A stretch of DNA of 64,000 nt, taken from contig NZ_FTPD01000056.1 of assembly GCF_900156895.1 (NCBI RefSeq), positions 208,034-272,033 on the forward strand, written 5' to 3'. The DNA is from Mesorhizobium prunaredense (lineage in GTDB: Bacteria > Pseudomonadota > Alphaproteobacteria > Rhizobiales > Rhizobiaceae). The translations under genes and the position numbers were made by a program. Positions 11,195 through 21,763 of this stretch are shown here, piece after piece (the first letter of the stretch is position 1; each line of letters opens with the position of its first letter). The notes beneath the pieces were generated by a model that was given only the letters and a program-made list of their open reading frames with translations, made no database searches and had not been told where the DNA came from.

Positions 11195-12361
11195 TTATCT
11201 GATCCGATCGAGAATGGAAACGTAGTTGGCGACCGCGGCGCCGCCCATATTGAAGATGCCGCCGAGCTTGGCGCCCGGCACCTGGATGCCACCGGCCTCG
11301 CCGACGAGCTGCATGGCGCTCAGCACATGCATCGACACGCCGGTGGCGCCGATCGGATGGCCCTTGGCTTTCAGCCCGCCTGACGGATTGACCGGCAGCC
11401 GACCGTCCTTCGCCGTCTCGCCGTCCAGCGCCAATTTTGCGCCCTCGCCCGGTTTCGCCAGGCCCATCGCCTCATATTCGATCAGCTCGGCGATGGTGAA
11501 GCAGTCATGCGTCTCGATGAAGGACAGATCGTCGAGCGTCACACCGGCCTTGTTCAGCGCCTGGTTCCAGGCCTGCTCGCAACCCTCGAATGCCAGGATG
11601 TCACGCTTCGACATCGGCAGGAAATCCTGCACATGCTCGTTGGCGCGGAAAGCGACGGCGCGGCGCATCTTCAATGCCGTCGCCGTGTCTGCAAGCACCA
11701 GGGCGGCGGCGCCGTCCGAGACCAGCGAGCAGTCGGTACGCTTCAGGGGACCGGCGACGAAGGGGTTCTTCTCGCTCTCGTGCCGGCAGAACTCATAGCC
11801 GAAATCCTTGCGCATCTGCGCGTAGGGATTGTCGACGCCGTTCCTGTGGTTCTTGGCGGCGATCATCGCCAGCGCGTCCGACTGGTCGCCATAGCGTTGG
11901 AAATAGGCTTGCGCGATCTGGCCGAAAACGCCGGCGAAGCCTGCCGGGGTGTCGCCCTCCTCGGGCAGATACGAGGCCTTGAGTAGGTTCTTGCCGATTT
12001 CTGGACCTGATGTCGTCGTCATCTGCTCGGCGCCGACCACCAGCACGATGCGCGCCGCATTGGCGTCGATGGCACAGATACCTTGCCTGACCGCCGCCGA
12101 GCCGGTGGCGCAGGCGTTCTCGACGCGCGTCGCCGGCTTGAAGCGCAGCCGGTCGTCGGCCTGCAGGACCAGGCTTGCGGTGAAATCCTGTGCGGAAAAG
12201 CCGGCATTGAAGTGGCCGAGCACGATCTCGTCGACCTCGTCCGGACCGATGCCGGCATGATCGAGCGCCTCATTAGCCACCTTGGTGATCAGGCCCTCCA
12301 GCGTCTCGCCTTCGAGCTTGCCGAAGCGCGAATGCGCCCAGCCGACGATGCATGCTGTCAT
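11195..12361 (-). CDS. Thiolase-family acetyl-CoA acetyltransferase (SCP2-like)
   Basis: The product is 388 residues starting MTACIVGWAHSRFG. ENACATGSAAVRQG supplies the nucleophilic Cys region, NPSGGLKAKGHPIGATG the C-terminal catalytic His region and GGIFNMGGAAVANYV the terminal glycine-rich motif, all features of the thiolase superfamily. The overall pattern resembles the SCP2/lipid-transfer-type thiolases rather than PhaA or FadA. The ATG at 12361 has GGAG six bases upstream; an ATG four codons earlier is possible. It is divergent from betI, but nothing ties it to betaine metabolism. The substrate is unknown. Confidence 0.88.
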   Translation of the reverse strand: MTACIVGWAHSRFGKLEGETLEGLITKVANEALDHAGIGPDEVDEIVLGHFNAGFSAQDFTASLVLQADDRLRFKPATRVENACATGSAAVRQGICAIDANAARIVLVVGAEQMTTTSGPEIGKNLLKASYLPEEGDTPAGFAGVFGQIAQAYFQRYGDQSDALAMIAAKNHRNGVDNPYAQMRKDFGYEFCRHESEKNPFVAGPLKRTDCSLVSDGAAALVLADTATALKMRRAVAFRANEHVQDFLPMSKRDILAFEGCEQAWNQALNKAGVTLDDLSFIETHDCFTIAELIEYEAMGLAKPGEGAKLALDGETAKDGRLPVNPSGGLKAKGHPIGATGVSMHVLSAMQLVGEAGGIQVPGAKLGGIFNMGGAAVANYVSILDRIR

Positions 12362-12536
12362 GGTTTTCTCCATCCCGCGGGCCGGGCTACGCGATGTCGC
12401 GGCGCGCTATCAACATTGTTCAAGCATGAACCGTTCCAGCGACTTCGTAAAGGGGCCAGAACCACACAACCACTTGATCTTGATATCTGGTCACGGCAGC
12501 TGACATTTGCCACATAATCGCCTCGGATTTTTGTTG

Positions 12537-12550
12537 ATTGATCCGTCAAT
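12537..12550. promoter_or_regulatory. Candidate BetI operator
   Basis: ATTGA-TCCG-TCAAT is a perfect inverted repeat embedded in TTGATTGATCCGTCAATAAA, 36 bases upstream of the betI start. It closely resembles the ATTGA...TCAAT-type site bound by the choline-responsive repressor BetI in other proteobacteria. Repression of the bet operon by its first gene product, relieved by choline, is the expected mode. Confidence 0.65.
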
Positions 12551-12585
12551 AAAAAATAATCTTGCCGCAACGGACCGGAGCAAAG

Positions 12586-13176
12586 ATGCCGAAAATCGGA
12601 ATGGAGCCGTTGCGCCGCAGGGCGCTCATCGACGCGACGATCTCGGCGATCGGCGAGCGCGGTTCGCTTGATGTGACGATGTCGGAAATCGCCGGGCGCG
12701 CCGGCGTGTCCTCGGCACTTGCGCATCACTATTTCGGCGCCAAGGACGAACTTTTGCTGGCGACGATGCGGCACATCCTGGCCGAGTTGACCGCCGACAT
12801 GCGGCGCGCGCTTCGATCGGCCAACACGCCACGCCAGCGCGTTTCGGCGGTGGTCGCCGTCAATTTCTCCGACGTCCAGTTCCAGCCGGAAACGATAGCC
12901 GCCTGGCTCGCCTTCTATGTCGAGGCGCAGAAATCGCCAGCGCTGCGCCGGCTGCTCAAGGTCTATGCGCGGCGCCTGCATTCCAATCTGTTGAGCGGCC
13001 TGACCGGCATTCTGCCGAGAAGCGAAGCCGACCGCGTTGCCGAGGCGACAGCGGCGCTGATCGACGGGCTCTACATCAGGCGCGCGCTGAAGGACGGCGT
13101 GCCCAATGCCGCGACCGCGATCGCGCTGATCGAGGACTATCTCGAAACGAAACTCGGCCGGCGGAGCGCGCAGTGA
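12586..13176 (+). CDS. betI: Choline-responsive TetR-family repressor BetI
   Basis: The product is 196 residues starting [18 protein letters not shown], the characteristic N-terminus of BetI. A TetR helix-turn-helix follows ([28 protein letters not shown]). The ATG at 12586 has GGAG five to six bases upstream. It heads an operon encoding choline-O-sulfate to glycine betaine conversion, and its stop overlaps the GTG start of betC. A palindromic operator candidate lies just upstream. Confidence 0.95.
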   Translation: MPKIGMEPLRRRALIDATISAIGERGSLDVTMSEIAGRAGVSSALAHHYFGAKDELLLATMRHILAELTADMRRALRSANTPRQRVSAVVAVNFSDVQFQPETIAAWLAFYVEAQKSPALRRLLKVYARRLHSNLLSGLTGILPRSEADRVAEATAALIDGLYIRRALKDGVPNAATAIALIEDYLETKLGRRSAQ

Positions 13177-14702
13177 CGTCCAAGCGACCCAATTTCCTGA
13201 TCGTCATGGTCGATCAGCTCAATGGCACATTGTTCCCGGATGGGCCGGCGGACTTCCTGCATGTGCCGCATCTGAAGGCGCTGGCTGCGCGGGCCGCGCG
13301 CTTCAAAAACAATTACACCGCCTCGCCGCTCTGTGCGCCGGGCCGCGCGGCGTTCATGAGCGGCCAGTTGCCGTCGCGCACCGAGGTCTATGACAATGCC
13401 GCCGAATTCGCCTCTTCGATCCCGACCTATGCGCATCATCTGCGCGCCGCCGGCTACCACACCTGCCTGTCCGGCAAGATGCATTTCGTCGGGCCGGATC
13501 AGTTGCATGGCTTCGAGGAGCGGCTGACCACTGACATCTATCCGGCCGATTTCGGTTGGACGCCGGATTATCGCAAGCCCGGCGCGCGGATCGGCTGGTG
13601 GTATCATAATCTCGGTTCGGTGGCCGGCGCCGGTGTCGCCGAGATCACCAACCAGATGGAGTATGACGACGAAGTCGCCTATCATGCGGTGCAGAAGCTT
13701 TATGATTTCGCCCGCGTCTCGGACGAGGCCGCACGCCGGCCGTGGTGCCTGACCGTCTCCTTCACCCATCCGCACGACCCCTATGTCGCGCGGCGGCGCT
13801 ATTGGGATCTCTACGAGAACTGCCCGGCGCTCGAGCCAGAAGTCGGCTTCGTCCCCTACGACCAACAGGACCCGCATTCGCAGCGGCTCTACAGCGCCAG
13901 CGACTATGACAGTTTCGACATCACCGGCGAGCAGATCCGCCGCGCGCGGCGTGGCTATTTCGCCAGCATCTCCTATCTCGACGACAAGATCGGCGAATTG
14001 CTGTCAGTGCTCGAGCGCACGCGAATGCTCGATGACACGATCATCCTGTTCTGCTCTGATCACGGTGACATGCTCGGCGAGCGCGGCCTGTGGTTCAAGA
14101 TGTGCTTTTTCGAGGGCTCGGCGCGGGTGCCACTGATGATCGCCGGAAAAGACATTTCGGCCATCCTGATCGACGCGCCGGTCTCCAATCTCGACGTCGC
14201 GCCGACGCTTTGCGACCTCGCCGGCATCGACATGAGGGCGATTGCGCCATGGACCGACGGCCAGTCGCTGCTGCCGCTGCTCGACGGCAAGGAACGCACC
14301 GCACCGGTGCTGATGGAGTATGCGGCCGAAGGCTCCAACGCGCCGATGGTGGCGATCCGCGAGGGCCGTTACAAATTCATCCATTGCGAGATCGATCCGC
14401 CGCAACTGTTTGATCTTGAATCGGATCCGCGGGAATTGATCAACCTCGCCGCCGACCCGGCGCACACGGCTTTGGTGGCTTCTTTCACCGACAAGGTCCG
14501 GGCGCGCTGGGACATGGCTGCCTTCGATGCCGCCGTACGCGCCAGCCAGGCGCGCCGCTGGGTGGTCTATCCGGCGCTGCGCAACGGCACGCATTACCCC
14601 TGGGAATTCCAGCCGCTGCAGAAGGCCTCGGAACGTTACATGCGCAACCACATGAACCTCGACCTGCTCGAAGAGCAGAAGCGCTTTCCGCGAGGCGAAT
14701 GA
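13173..14702 (+). CDS. betC: Choline-sulfatase
   Basis: This 509-residue protein has the sulfatase signature C-x-P-x-R at C54-A-P-G-R58 ([14 protein letters not shown]), where Cys54 would be converted to formylglycine. Metal-binding segments VDQLNG and SDHGDMLGE are also present. It hydrolyses choline-O-sulfate to choline and sulfate, supplying BetA. The GTG start overlaps the betI stop by four bases, and its own stop overlaps the next gene, so the three are probably cotranscribed. There is no signal peptide, consistent with the cytoplasmic choline sulfatases of rhizobia. Confidence 0.96.
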   Translation: MTSKRPNFLIVMVDQLNGTLFPDGPADFLHVPHLKALAARAARFKNNYTASPLCAPGRAAFMSGQLPSRTEVYDNAAEFASSIPTYAHHLRAAGYHTCLSGKMHFVGPDQLHGFEERLTTDIYPADFGWTPDYRKPGARIGWWYHNLGSVAGAGVAEITNQMEYDDEVAYHAVQKLYDFARVSDEAARRPWCLTVSFTHPHDPYVARRRYWDLYENCPALEPEVGFVPYDQQDPHSQRLYSASDYDSFDITGEQIRRARRGYFASISYLDDKIGELLSVLERTRMLDDTIILFCSDHGDMLGERGLWFKMCFFEGSARVPLMIAGKDISAILIDAPVSNLDVAPTLCDLAGIDMRAIAPWTDGQSLLPLLDGKERTAPVLMEYAAEGSNAPMVAIREGRYKFIHCEIDPPQLFDLESDPRELINLAADPAHTALVASFTDKVRARWDMAAFDAAVRASQARRWVVYPALRNGTHYPWEFQPLQKASERYMRNHMNLDLLEEQKRFPRGE

Positions 14703-15706
14703 TGACAACCCTTGTCCCCTCCCTCGATCACCTCAAACAGGCCTATGCCGTCACCGCCAAGGCGACGCAGATCACGCCGCTGCTGGAATCGGCGGCCTTG
14801 GCCAGAGAGACCGGCGCCGCGCGCGTCTTCGTCAAGCCGGAGTCGCTGCAATGGGCGGGTTCCTTCAAGGTGCGCGGCGCCTATTGGCGGCTGAAGCGGC
14901 TTTCGCCCGATGAAGCCAGGAAGGGCGTTGTCGCCTATTCCTCCGGCAATTTCGCGCAAGGGCTGGCCGCCGCCGGCCAGGCGCTGGGCATTCCGGTGAC
15001 CATCGTCATGCCGATCGACGCGCCGGCCGCCAAGCGCGACGCAACGACCGGCTATGGCGCGCGCGTGGTGCTGACCGACCATGGCGAGCGCGCGCGTGAG
15101 GAGGTTGCCGCCGCCACGGCGCGCGAGATCGCCGAGACCGAGGGGCTGGCGCTGCTGCATCCGTTCGACGACCCCGAGATCGTCGCCGGCCAGGCTGGTG
15201 CCGGGCTGGAGGCACTAGAGCAACTCGACGCCAGGAATGCCAGCGCCGATCTGCTGTTCTGCGCGGTCGGCGGCGGTGGGCTGATCGGCGGCGTTTCGCT
15301 GGCTTTCCACTATCTGTCGCCGGCGACCGAGATCATTGGCGTCGAGCCGGAAGGTTTCGACGGCATGGGCGCATCGCTGGCGCATGGCGTCATCGAAACC
15401 ATGCCGATCGGGCCGAAATCGATATGCGACGGGCTGATGGCGCGCAAGCCCGGCGACGCGCCATTCGCGGCGGTCAGAACCGCGGGCGTTCGCGGCATCA
15501 CCGTCGACGATCAATCGGTGCGCGGCGCGATGCGCATCGCCTTCGAACGGTTGAAGCTGGTGCTGGAACCTTCGGGCGCTGCATCGCTGGCGGCGCTGCT
15601 CGGCGGCAAGGTGGATGTGAGCGGCAAGAGCGTGCTCGTGGTGGCAACCGGCGGCAATGTCTCGCTCGCCGATTTCATGACGCATATGAACGATGGGCGC
15701 ATATGA
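14699..15706 (+). CDS. PLP-dependent threonine/serine dehydratase inside the bet operon
   Basis: This 335-residue fold type II PLP enzyme has Lys57 in GSFKVRGAYWRL as the Schiff-base lysine. The glycine loop AVGGGGLIGGVS would bind the cofactor phosphate. It lacks the C-terminal ACT regulatory domain of biosynthetic IlvA, so it is a short catabolic-type dehydratase or serine racemase relative. It overlaps betC by four bases and precedes betA by three, so it is an integral operon member. Betaine breakdown through sarcosine and glycine can yield serine, and deamination of serine would be a sensible role, but that is inference. Confidence 0.88.
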   Translation: MMTTLVPSLDHLKQAYAVTAKATQITPLLESAALARETGAARVFVKPESLQWAGSFKVRGAYWRLKRLSPDEARKGVVAYSSGNFAQGLAAAGQALGIPVTIVMPIDAPAAKRDATTGYGARVVLTDHGERAREEVAAATAREIAETEGLALLHPFDDPEIVAGQAGAGLEALEQLDARNASADLLFCAVGGGGLIGGVSLAFHYLSPATEIIGVEPEGFDGMGASLAHGVIETMPIGPKSICDGLMARKPGDAPFAAVRTAGVRGITVDDQSVRGAMRIAFERLKLVLEPSGAASLAALLGGKVDVSGKSVLVVATGGNVSLADFMTHMNDGRI

Positions 15707-15709
15707 ACC

Positions 15710-17362
15710 ATGCTTGAGGCGGATTTCGTCATCATCGGCGCCGGCTCGGCCGGCTCGGCCATGGCCTACCGGCTGTCGGAGGATGGCAAATATTCGGTGA
15801 TCGTCATCGAATTTGGCGGCAGCGACGTCGGGCCGCTGATCCAGATGCCGTCTGCGCTGTCGATCCCGCTCAATATGAGCCTCTACGACTGGGGTTTTGC
15901 CAGCGAGCCGGAGCCGCATCTCGGCGGCCGTGTGCTGGCGACGCCGCGCGGCAAGGTCATCGGCGGCTCGTCCTCGATCAACGGCATGGTCTATGTCCGC
16001 GGTCACGCCCGCGATTTCGACCATTGGGCCGAACAGGGCGCGGCTAGCTGGGGGTTTGCCGACGTGCTCCCCTATTTCAAGCGCATGGAGGACGCCAACG
16101 GCGGCGAGAACGGCTGGCGCGGCCACGGCGGCCCGCTGACCGTGCAGCGCGGCTCAAGGACGAATCCGCTCTACGGCGCCTTCGTCGAGGCAGGCCGTCA
16201 GGCTGGCTTCGAGCTGACCGACGACTACAACGGCGCGAAGCAGGAAGGCTTTGGGCCGATGGAACAGACCATTCGCGGCGGCCGCCGCTGGTCGGCGGCG
16301 AGTGCCTATCTCAGGCCGGCGCTGAGGCGGAAAAATGTAAGCGTGGTCAAGGGTTTCGCCCGGCGGGTGATCATCGAGAATCAACGCGCCACCGGTGTCG
16401 AGATCGAAGTGCGCAGACGGATTCAGGTGATCAAGGCGCGACGTGAAGTGATCGTTGCCGCCTCCTCGATCAATTCGCCCAAGATCCTGATGCTGTCCGG
16501 CATCGGCCCGGCCGAACATCTCAGGGAATACGGCATTCCGGTGATCGCCGACCGGCCCGGCGTCGGCCGCAACCTGCAGGACCATATGGAGCTCTACATC
16601 CAGCAGGAATCGACGCAGCCGATCACACTGAATTCGGTGTTGAACCCGTTCTCCAAGGCGCTGATCGGCGCGCAATGGCTGTTCTTCAAGTCGGGCCTCG
16701 GCGCAACCAACCATTTCGAGGCGGCCGCCTTCGTGCGCTCGCGCGCCGGCGTCGACTATCCCGACATCCAGTATCATTTCATCCCGGCGGCGGTCCGCTA
16801 TGACGGCAAGGCGGCGGCGAAGGCGCACGGTTTCCAGGCGCATGTCGGGCCGATGCGATCGAAGTCGCGCGGTTCCGTCATGCTGCGCTCGCCCGATCCC
16901 AGATCGAAGCCGGTGATCCGCTTCAACTACATGTCGCATCCGGAGGACTGGATCGAGTTCCGCCACTGCATCCGGCTGACGCGCGAGATCTTCGGCCAGT
17001 CGGCATTCGACCCTTATCGCGGCAAGGAGATCTCGCCGGGCTCGCACGTCCAGTCGGACGACGATCTCGATGCCTTCATCCGCGATCACGCCGAAAGCGC
17101 CTACCACCCTTGCGGCACTTGCAAGATGGGCCGCAAGGATGATCCGATGAGCGTCGTCGATCCGGAATGCCGTGTAATCGGCGTCGACGGGCTGCGGATC
17201 GCCGATTCTTCGATCTTCCCGCGCGTCACCAACGGCAATCTGAACGCGCCGTCAATCATGACCGGCGAAAAGGCCGCCGACCACGTTCTCGGCCGCACGC
17301 CGCTGGCGCCGTCCAACCAGGAACCATGGATCAATCCGCGCTGGCAGGTGTCGGATCGATAG
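15710..17362 (+). CDS. betA: Choline dehydrogenase (GMC oxidoreductase)
   Basis: The product is 550 residues. The N-terminal FAD Rossmann motif [18 protein letters not shown] and the GMC signatures [23 protein letters not shown] and [16 protein letters not shown] are present. C-terminal [10 protein letters not shown] contains the His typical of the GMC active site. It oxidises choline to betaine aldehyde and can carry on to betaine. It sits three bases after the dehydratase gene. The 161-base gap to betB contains a palindromic repeat. Confidence 0.95.
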   Translation: MLEADFVIIGAGSAGSAMAYRLSEDGKYSVIVIEFGGSDVGPLIQMPSALSIPLNMSLYDWGFASEPEPHLGGRVLATPRGKVIGGSSSINGMVYVRGHARDFDHWAEQGAASWGFADVLPYFKRMEDANGGENGWRGHGGPLTVQRGSRTNPLYGAFVEAGRQAGFELTDDYNGAKQEGFGPMEQTIRGGRRWSAASAYLRPALRRKNVSVVKGFARRVIIENQRATGVEIEVRRRIQVIKARREVIVAASSINSPKILMLSGIGPAEHLREYGIPVIADRPGVGRNLQDHMELYIQQESTQPITLNSVLNPFSKALIGAQWLFFKSGLGATNHFEAAAFVRSRAGVDYPDIQYHFIPAAVRYDGKAAAKAHGFQAHVGPMRSKSRGSVMLRSPDPRSKPVIRFNYMSHPEDWIEFRHCIRLTREIFGQSAFDPYRGKEISPGSHVQSDDDLDAFIRDHAESAYHPCGTCKMGRKDDPMSVVDPECRVIGVDGLRIADSSIFPRVTNGNLNAPSIMTGEKAADHVLGRTPLAPSNQEPWINPRWQVSDR

Positions 17363-17415
17363 AACGACGTGCGTCCATTCGGACGCACAAGCGCTCTATC
17401 GCTTTTTTAGTCCTC

Positions 17416-17459
17416 GCATCGTGCTTTCCGAAAATCGATTCCGATTTTCGGGCCGATGC
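17416..17459. repeat. Interspersed palindrome between betA and betB
   Basis: A unit bounded by GCATC and GATGC contains the near-perfect hairpin CCGAAAATCG...CGATTTTCGG (17428-17451). The same core GAAAATCG...CGATTTTC appears at 11081-11124. In this place it could act as an mRNA-stabilising or attenuating stem within the bet operon. Confidence 0.7.
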
Positions 17460-17523
17460 GATAAGCGATGATCCGGCGGTGTCCGCCCGCCGGTCCCATC
17501 GAAAAAAGTTTGGAGAAGGTCCC

Positions 17524-18987
17524 ATGCGCGCCCAGCCAAAGGCATCGCACTATGTCAACGGACGCTACATCGACGATGAGCAAGGTGCGCCGCTGCCGGT
17601 CATCTATCCGGCAACCGGCGAGACCATCGCGATGCTGCGTTCGGCGACGCCGAACGTGCTGGAACTGGCGATCGAAGCAGCGCGTGCAGCACAACCGGCC
17701 TGGGCGCGGCTGAAACCGGTCGAGCGCGGGCGCATCCTGCGCCGCGCCGCCGACATATTGCGCGCGCGCAACGCCGACCTGGCGCGCATCGAGACGCTGG
17801 ATACCGGCAAGGCGATCCAGGAGACGCTGGTGGCGGACGCGCCGTCGGCGGCCGACTGCCTCGAATATTTCGGCGGCGCGGTCGCTGCCTATAATGGCGA
17901 GTCCGTCGATCTCGGCGGCCCCTTCGCCTATACAAGGCGCGAGGCGCTGGGCGTCTGCGTCGGCATCGGTGCCTGGAATTATCCGATCCAGATCGCCGGC
18001 TGGAAATCGGCGCCGGCACTCGCCATGGGCAACGCCATGGTGTTCAAGCCGTCGGAGAACACGCCGCTGTCGGCGCTGGCGCTCGCCGAGATCTACACCG
18101 AGGCCGGCCTGCCCGACGGGCTGTTCAACGTCGTGCAAGGCTATGGCGATGTCGGCGCCGGCCTCGTCGGCCACGATGTCGTCGCCAAGGTCTCGGTGAC
18201 CGGTTCGGTGCCGACCGGCCGCAAGGTGCTGTCGCTCGCCGGCTCGAAGATGAAGCATGCCACCATGGAGCTTGGCGGCAAGTCGCCGCTGATCATCTTC
18301 GACGATGCCGACCTCGAAAATGCCATCGGCGGCGCCATGCTCGGCAATTTCTATTCGACCGGCCAGATCTGCTCCAACGGCACGCGGGTCTTCGTCCAGA
18401 AGGGCATCCACGACCGTTTCGTCGAACGGCTGGTCGAGCGGACCAAAAAAATCCGTGTCGGCGATCCGCTCGACCAGGAAACGCAGATGGGACCGCTGGT
18501 CTCCAAGGCCCAGCACGAGAAGGTCATCGGTTATATCGAAGCCGGCAAGCGGGATGGTGCCGTGCTCGCCTGCGGCGGCAATGTACCTTCGCTGCAAGGT
18601 TTCCAGGGCGGCTTCTTCGTCGAGCCGACGGTCTTCACCGGCGTCACCGACACCATGCGCATCGCGCGCGAGGAGATTTTCGGGCCTGTCATGAGCGTGC
18701 TGAAATTCGACGGTGAGGACGAGGTGATCGACCGCGCCAACGATACCGAATTCGGCCTTGCCGCCGGCGTGTTCACGCGCGACCTGTCGCGCGCCCACCG
18801 CGTCATCGCCGAGTTGCAGGCCGGCACCTGCTGGATCAACGCCTACAACCTGACGCCCGTCGAAATTCCCTTCGGCGGCTTCAAGCAGTCGGGAATCGGG
18901 CGAGAAAACTCGCTTGCCGCGTTGGCACTCTATTCGCAGTTGAAGTCGGTCTATGTCGAGACCGGCGACGTCGCGAGCCCCTACTGA
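17524..18987 (+). CDS. betB: Betaine-aldehyde dehydrogenase
   Basis: The product is 487 residues of the aldehyde dehydrogenase superfamily. The catalytic Glu lies in [12 protein letters not shown] (about residue 249) and the catalytic Cys in [14 protein letters not shown] (about residue 283). The NAD-binding segment [31 protein letters not shown], with its NYP/W pattern, is typical of BetB. It oxidises betaine aldehyde to glycine betaine. The ATG at 17524 follows GGAGAAGG. Here betB is last, whereas Sinorhizobium has the order betI-betC-betB-betA. Confidence 0.95.
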   Translation: MRAQPKASHYVNGRYIDDEQGAPLPVIYPATGETIAMLRSATPNVLELAIEAARAAQPAWARLKPVERGRILRRAADILRARNADLARIETLDTGKAIQETLVADAPSAADCLEYFGGAVAAYNGESVDLGGPFAYTRREALGVCVGIGAWNYPIQIAGWKSAPALAMGNAMVFKPSENTPLSALALAEIYTEAGLPDGLFNVVQGYGDVGAGLVGHDVVAKVSVTGSVPTGRKVLSLAGSKMKHATMELGGKSPLIIFDDADLENAIGGAMLGNFYSTGQICSNGTRVFVQKGIHDRFVERLVERTKKIRVGDPLDQETQMGPLVSKAQHEKVIGYIEAGKRDGAVLACGGNVPSLQGFQGGFFVEPTVFTGVTDTMRIAREEIFGPVMSVLKFDGEDEVIDRANDTEFGLAAGVFTRDLSRAHRVIAELQAGTCWINAYNLTPVEIPFGGFKQSGIGRENSLAALALYSQLKSVYVETGDVASPY

Positions 18988-19017
18988 GGCTCATCGGGCC
19001 GCCGCCGTTCGGAGATC

Positions 19018-20538
19018 TTAAAACGTCTGGTTGTAGGCGCCGACCTCAGGGCTGCGGCGCAGCACCGCGTCGACGGCTTCGAACATCTGCCGGCGCCGCT
19101 CCGACGACACCGGGCTCTCCACCACGACGACAAGCTCCGGCTTGTTCGACGACGCCCGCACCAGGCCCCAGGTGCCGTCCTCGGCAACGACGCGAACGCC
19201 ATTGACGGTGATCAACTCGGCGATCTTCTGGCCGGCGAAGACCGCGCCGTCATGCTTCATGGCCTGAAAGTCGGAAACGACCCGCTCGACCACGCCATAT
19301 TTCAGCTCGTCGGCGCAGTGCGGCGACATGGTCGGCGTGCCGAAGGTCAGCGGCAGGTCGCGATAGAGATCGGCCATGCTGCTTTTGGGGCTGCGATCCA
19401 GCATCTCGCAGATGGCGATGGCTGTGATCAGACCATCGTCATAGCCGCGCCCGATCGGCGGGTTGAAGAAGAAATGACCGGATTTCTCGAAACCGGCGAT
19501 GGCGCCAAGCTCGGCCACGCGCCGTTTTATATAGGAGTGGCCGGTCTTCCAATAATCGGTGACGGCGCCATCGGCGCGCAGCGCAGCGTCGGTATTGAAC
19601 AATCCGGTCGACTTGACGTCTACGACAAAGGTCGAGCCGGGATGCAGGCGCGCAATGTCCCGCGCCAGCATGACGCCGACCTTGTCGGCGAAGATCTCGT
19701 TGCCCTCATTGTCGACCACGCCGCAGCGGTCGCCATCGCCGTCGAAGCCAAGCCCGACGTCTGCTCCTGTCTCCAGCACCTTGTCGCGGATCGCGTGCAG
19801 CATCTTCATGTCTTCGGGATTGGGGTTGTAGTTCGGAAACCTATGATCGAGTTCGACATCGAGCGGGATCACCTCGCAGCCGATCCGTTCCAGCGCTTCA
19901 GGTGCAAAAGCGCCGGCGGTGCCGTTGCCGCAAGCGGCGACCACCTTGAGCTTTCTCGCTATGCGCTTGTCGCGCGTCAGGTCGTCCAGATAGATCTTGC
20001 GGAAATCCGCAACGAAGTCATAGGAGCCGCCGCCGACAAGGTCGAAGTCGCCGGCAAGCACGATCGCCTTCAATGCGCTCATTTCCTCCGGACCGAAGGT
20101 CAAGGGGCGCGCCGCCCCCATCTTGACGCCGCTCCAGCCGTTCTCGTTGTGCGAGGCGGTGACCATGGCGACAGACGGCGTGTCGAGCGCGAACTGGGCG
20201 AAATAGGCCATCGGCGACAGCGCCAGCCCGATATCCCTAACCCGCGCGCCGGCGGCCATCAGCCCGGAAACCAGCGCCAGCTTGATCGCCAGCGAATAGG
20301 AACGGAAATCATGCCCGGTCACGATATCCGGCCCGGCGCCCAAGCGCCGGATCAGCGTGCCGAGCCCCATGCCGAGCGCCTGGACACCGATCAGGTTGAG
20401 CTCCGGCGGCTCGGCAGAGCCCGGATGGCCGAACCACCAGCGCGCATCATACTCACGAAAGCCGGACGCCTTGATCAGCGCCGAGGTTTCAAACTCGAAG
20501 GTGTTGGGAAGGGCTTCGCTAACAATCTTCAGGGACAA
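19018..20538 (-). CDS. Phosphomannomutase/phosphoglucomutase
   Basis: The product is 506 residues of the alpha-D-phosphohexomutase family. The phosphoserine loop is TASHNENG (Ser129). The metal loop is DGDGDR at D266-D268-D270-R271, and the sugar loop lies around GFEKSGHFFF. The C-terminal phosphate-binding loop is RASSNKPELVVVVE. It interconverts hexose 1- and 6-phosphates for polysaccharide and nucleotide-sugar synthesis. The start is probably TTG at 20538, with GGAG eight bases upstream; no ATG lies close to the conserved N-terminus. Confidence 0.93.
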   Translation of the reverse strand: MSLKIVSEALPNTFEFETSALIKASGFREYDARWWFGHPGSAEPPELNLIGVQALGMGLGTLIRRLGAGPDIVTGHDFRSYSLAIKLALVSGLMAAGARVRDIGLALSPMAYFAQFALDTPSVAMVTASHNENGWSGVKMGAARPLTFGPEEMSALKAIVLAGDFDLVGGGSYDFVADFRKIYLDDLTRDKRIARKLKVVAACGNGTAGAFAPEALERIGCEVIPLDVELDHRFPNYNPNPEDMKMLHAIRDKVLETGADVGLGFDGDGDRCGVVDNEGNEIFADKVGVMLARDIARLHPGSTFVVDVKSTGLFNTDAALRADGAVTDYWKTGHSYIKRRVAELGAIAGFEKSGHFFFNPPIGRGYDDGLITAIAICEMLDRSPKSSMADLYRDLPLTFGTPTMSPHCADELKYGVVERVVSDFQAMKHDGAVFAGQKIAELITVNGVRVVAEDGTWGLVRASSNKPELVVVVESPVSSERRRQMFEAVDAVLRRSPEVGAYNQTF

Positions 20539-20741
20539 GACAGCAACTCCAAGCGGCTGGATTCAGAGTGGTTTCAACGCAGGTGGCCACGCCTATAACA
20601 CGAGCCGTTAAGCGGTGTTTATCGCGCAGGGAACTTAAACCTGTATGACGTTAAGGCGAAACGGCAAGAAATGCGACAGAAGCGCTGCCATTGGCGCTTG
20701 CAGGAACGAAGTACGGCGGCTATAAGCCCGCGGTCTGGTCA

Positions 20742-20818
20742 CGGAGTGTAGCGCAGCCTGGTAGCGCACATCGTTCGGGACGATGGGGTCGCAGGTTCAA
20801 ATCCTGCCACTCCGACCA
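20742..20818 (+). tRNA. tRNA-Pro (anticodon CGG)
   Basis: A 77-base cloverleaf: acceptor stem CGGAGTG paired with CACTCCG, D-arm GCGCAGCCTGGTAGCGC, anticodon stem CATCG/CGATG with loop TTCGGGA (anticodon CGG), T-arm CAGGTTCAAATCCTG, and encoded CCA. The downstream kilobase is AT-richer than its surroundings and carries unfamiliar small membrane genes. Confidence 0.95.
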
Positions 20819-21058
20819 GAAAAAACAGATACTTAGCTTTTTCCCGAAAAGTGCTACCCACCTGAAACCTTTATTGGCAGGACCGGAAGTAGCAACCCTG
20901 AAGCTTTGCCATGTCCTCGCCTGGGACATAGATCGCGTATCGTGAATTGGGGCTTCGCGGACCTCCAGATTGAAGGGCTGCAAGGCGCAATTGCCGTTCA
21001 GTTGGCCGCCGCTCTTCTTCTCGACGATGAAGTACCTTGCTCTGGCGCTGCGATGAGG

Positions 21059-21763
21059 TCAGCGCGTGCGTGATGTTATCTCACGGTATGAGAGTAGTGC
21101 GTAGATAAAGGTCAGTGTCCCGGCAAGTTCGAGACCTTCTTCGATGTTCGCCAGCATGCGATAGCGCAAGGATTCCATGCCTTCCGCCTCTGCAACGCTG
21201 CCGCCGACCATTTCAAGCCCGACCGCTCCGCCAAGAAACAGCGCCGCCGAAACCGCCAACAGCACTGCCAGTGATGTCGGGAAAGAGCGGATAAATGGAA
21301 CAAAGGCAGCTAACCCCACCAAGCTAAGAATGCCTGCCGGCGCTGCCCATGCAAAATACAGCAGGCCCGTATTGGTTGACCTCGCAGCCAACGCAGCGGA
21401 TAGCTTCTCATGAAGGCCAGTGAATTCATCGAAACAAAGAAGCAGGAACAGGAAGCCCAGGAAGTACCAATGCCAAGTGAACTGACTGCTACGGCCCGCC
21501 GCATCGTCTCCGCACTGAAATAGAAGACCGCTGCAGAAAAAAAGCACCAGCACGGAAACCCAAGTGAACGCGCTCCGTTCCACATCCACATCAAGGAGCC
21601 ATACTTTTGTCGAAAGGTCCGGTTCCCGTCCAGCGTACAAGCTTAAATCTTGTACAAAACTTGCACAAAGAATCAGCAGAGATAACACTGCAACAATGGC
21701 GAGTATCGGTCTCCATTTGCTGAACAGAAGCGGGGCTTCCTTTTCCACACTTGCAATTGTCAT
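21059..21763 (-). CDS. Hypothetical multi-spanning membrane protein
   Basis: I do not recognise the family. The product is about 234 residues with roughly six hydrophobic segments (around residues 18-37, 65-83, 95-112, 127-148, 156-180 and 205-220) and a charged C-terminus. A 33-base tandem duplication (21735-21800) repeats the first eleven codons. The ATG at 21763 has AAGGA upstream, supplied by the duplicated copy; the outer ATG at 21796 adds eleven identical residues and has a poorer ribosome site. Base composition is lower in GC than the flanking genes, and the gene lies just downstream of tRNA-Pro, so horizontal acquisition is possible. Confidence 0.6.
   Translation of the reverse strand: MTIASVEKEAPLLFSKWRPILAIVAVLSLLILCASFVQDLSLYAGREPDLSTKVWLLDVDVERSAFTWVSVLVLFFCSGLLFQCGDDAAGRSSQFTWHWYFLGFLFLLLCFDEFTGLHEKLSAALAARSTNTGLLYFAWAAPAGILSLVGLAAFVPFIRSFPTSLAVLLAVSAALFLGGAVGLEMVGGSVAEAEGMESLRYRMLANIEEGLELAGTLTFIYALLSYREITSRTR

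Noticed and set aside
17407-18798. A 463-codon minus-strand frame opposite betB
   Set aside because: Antisense to an unmistakable aldehyde dehydrogenase; no motifs or ribosome site.
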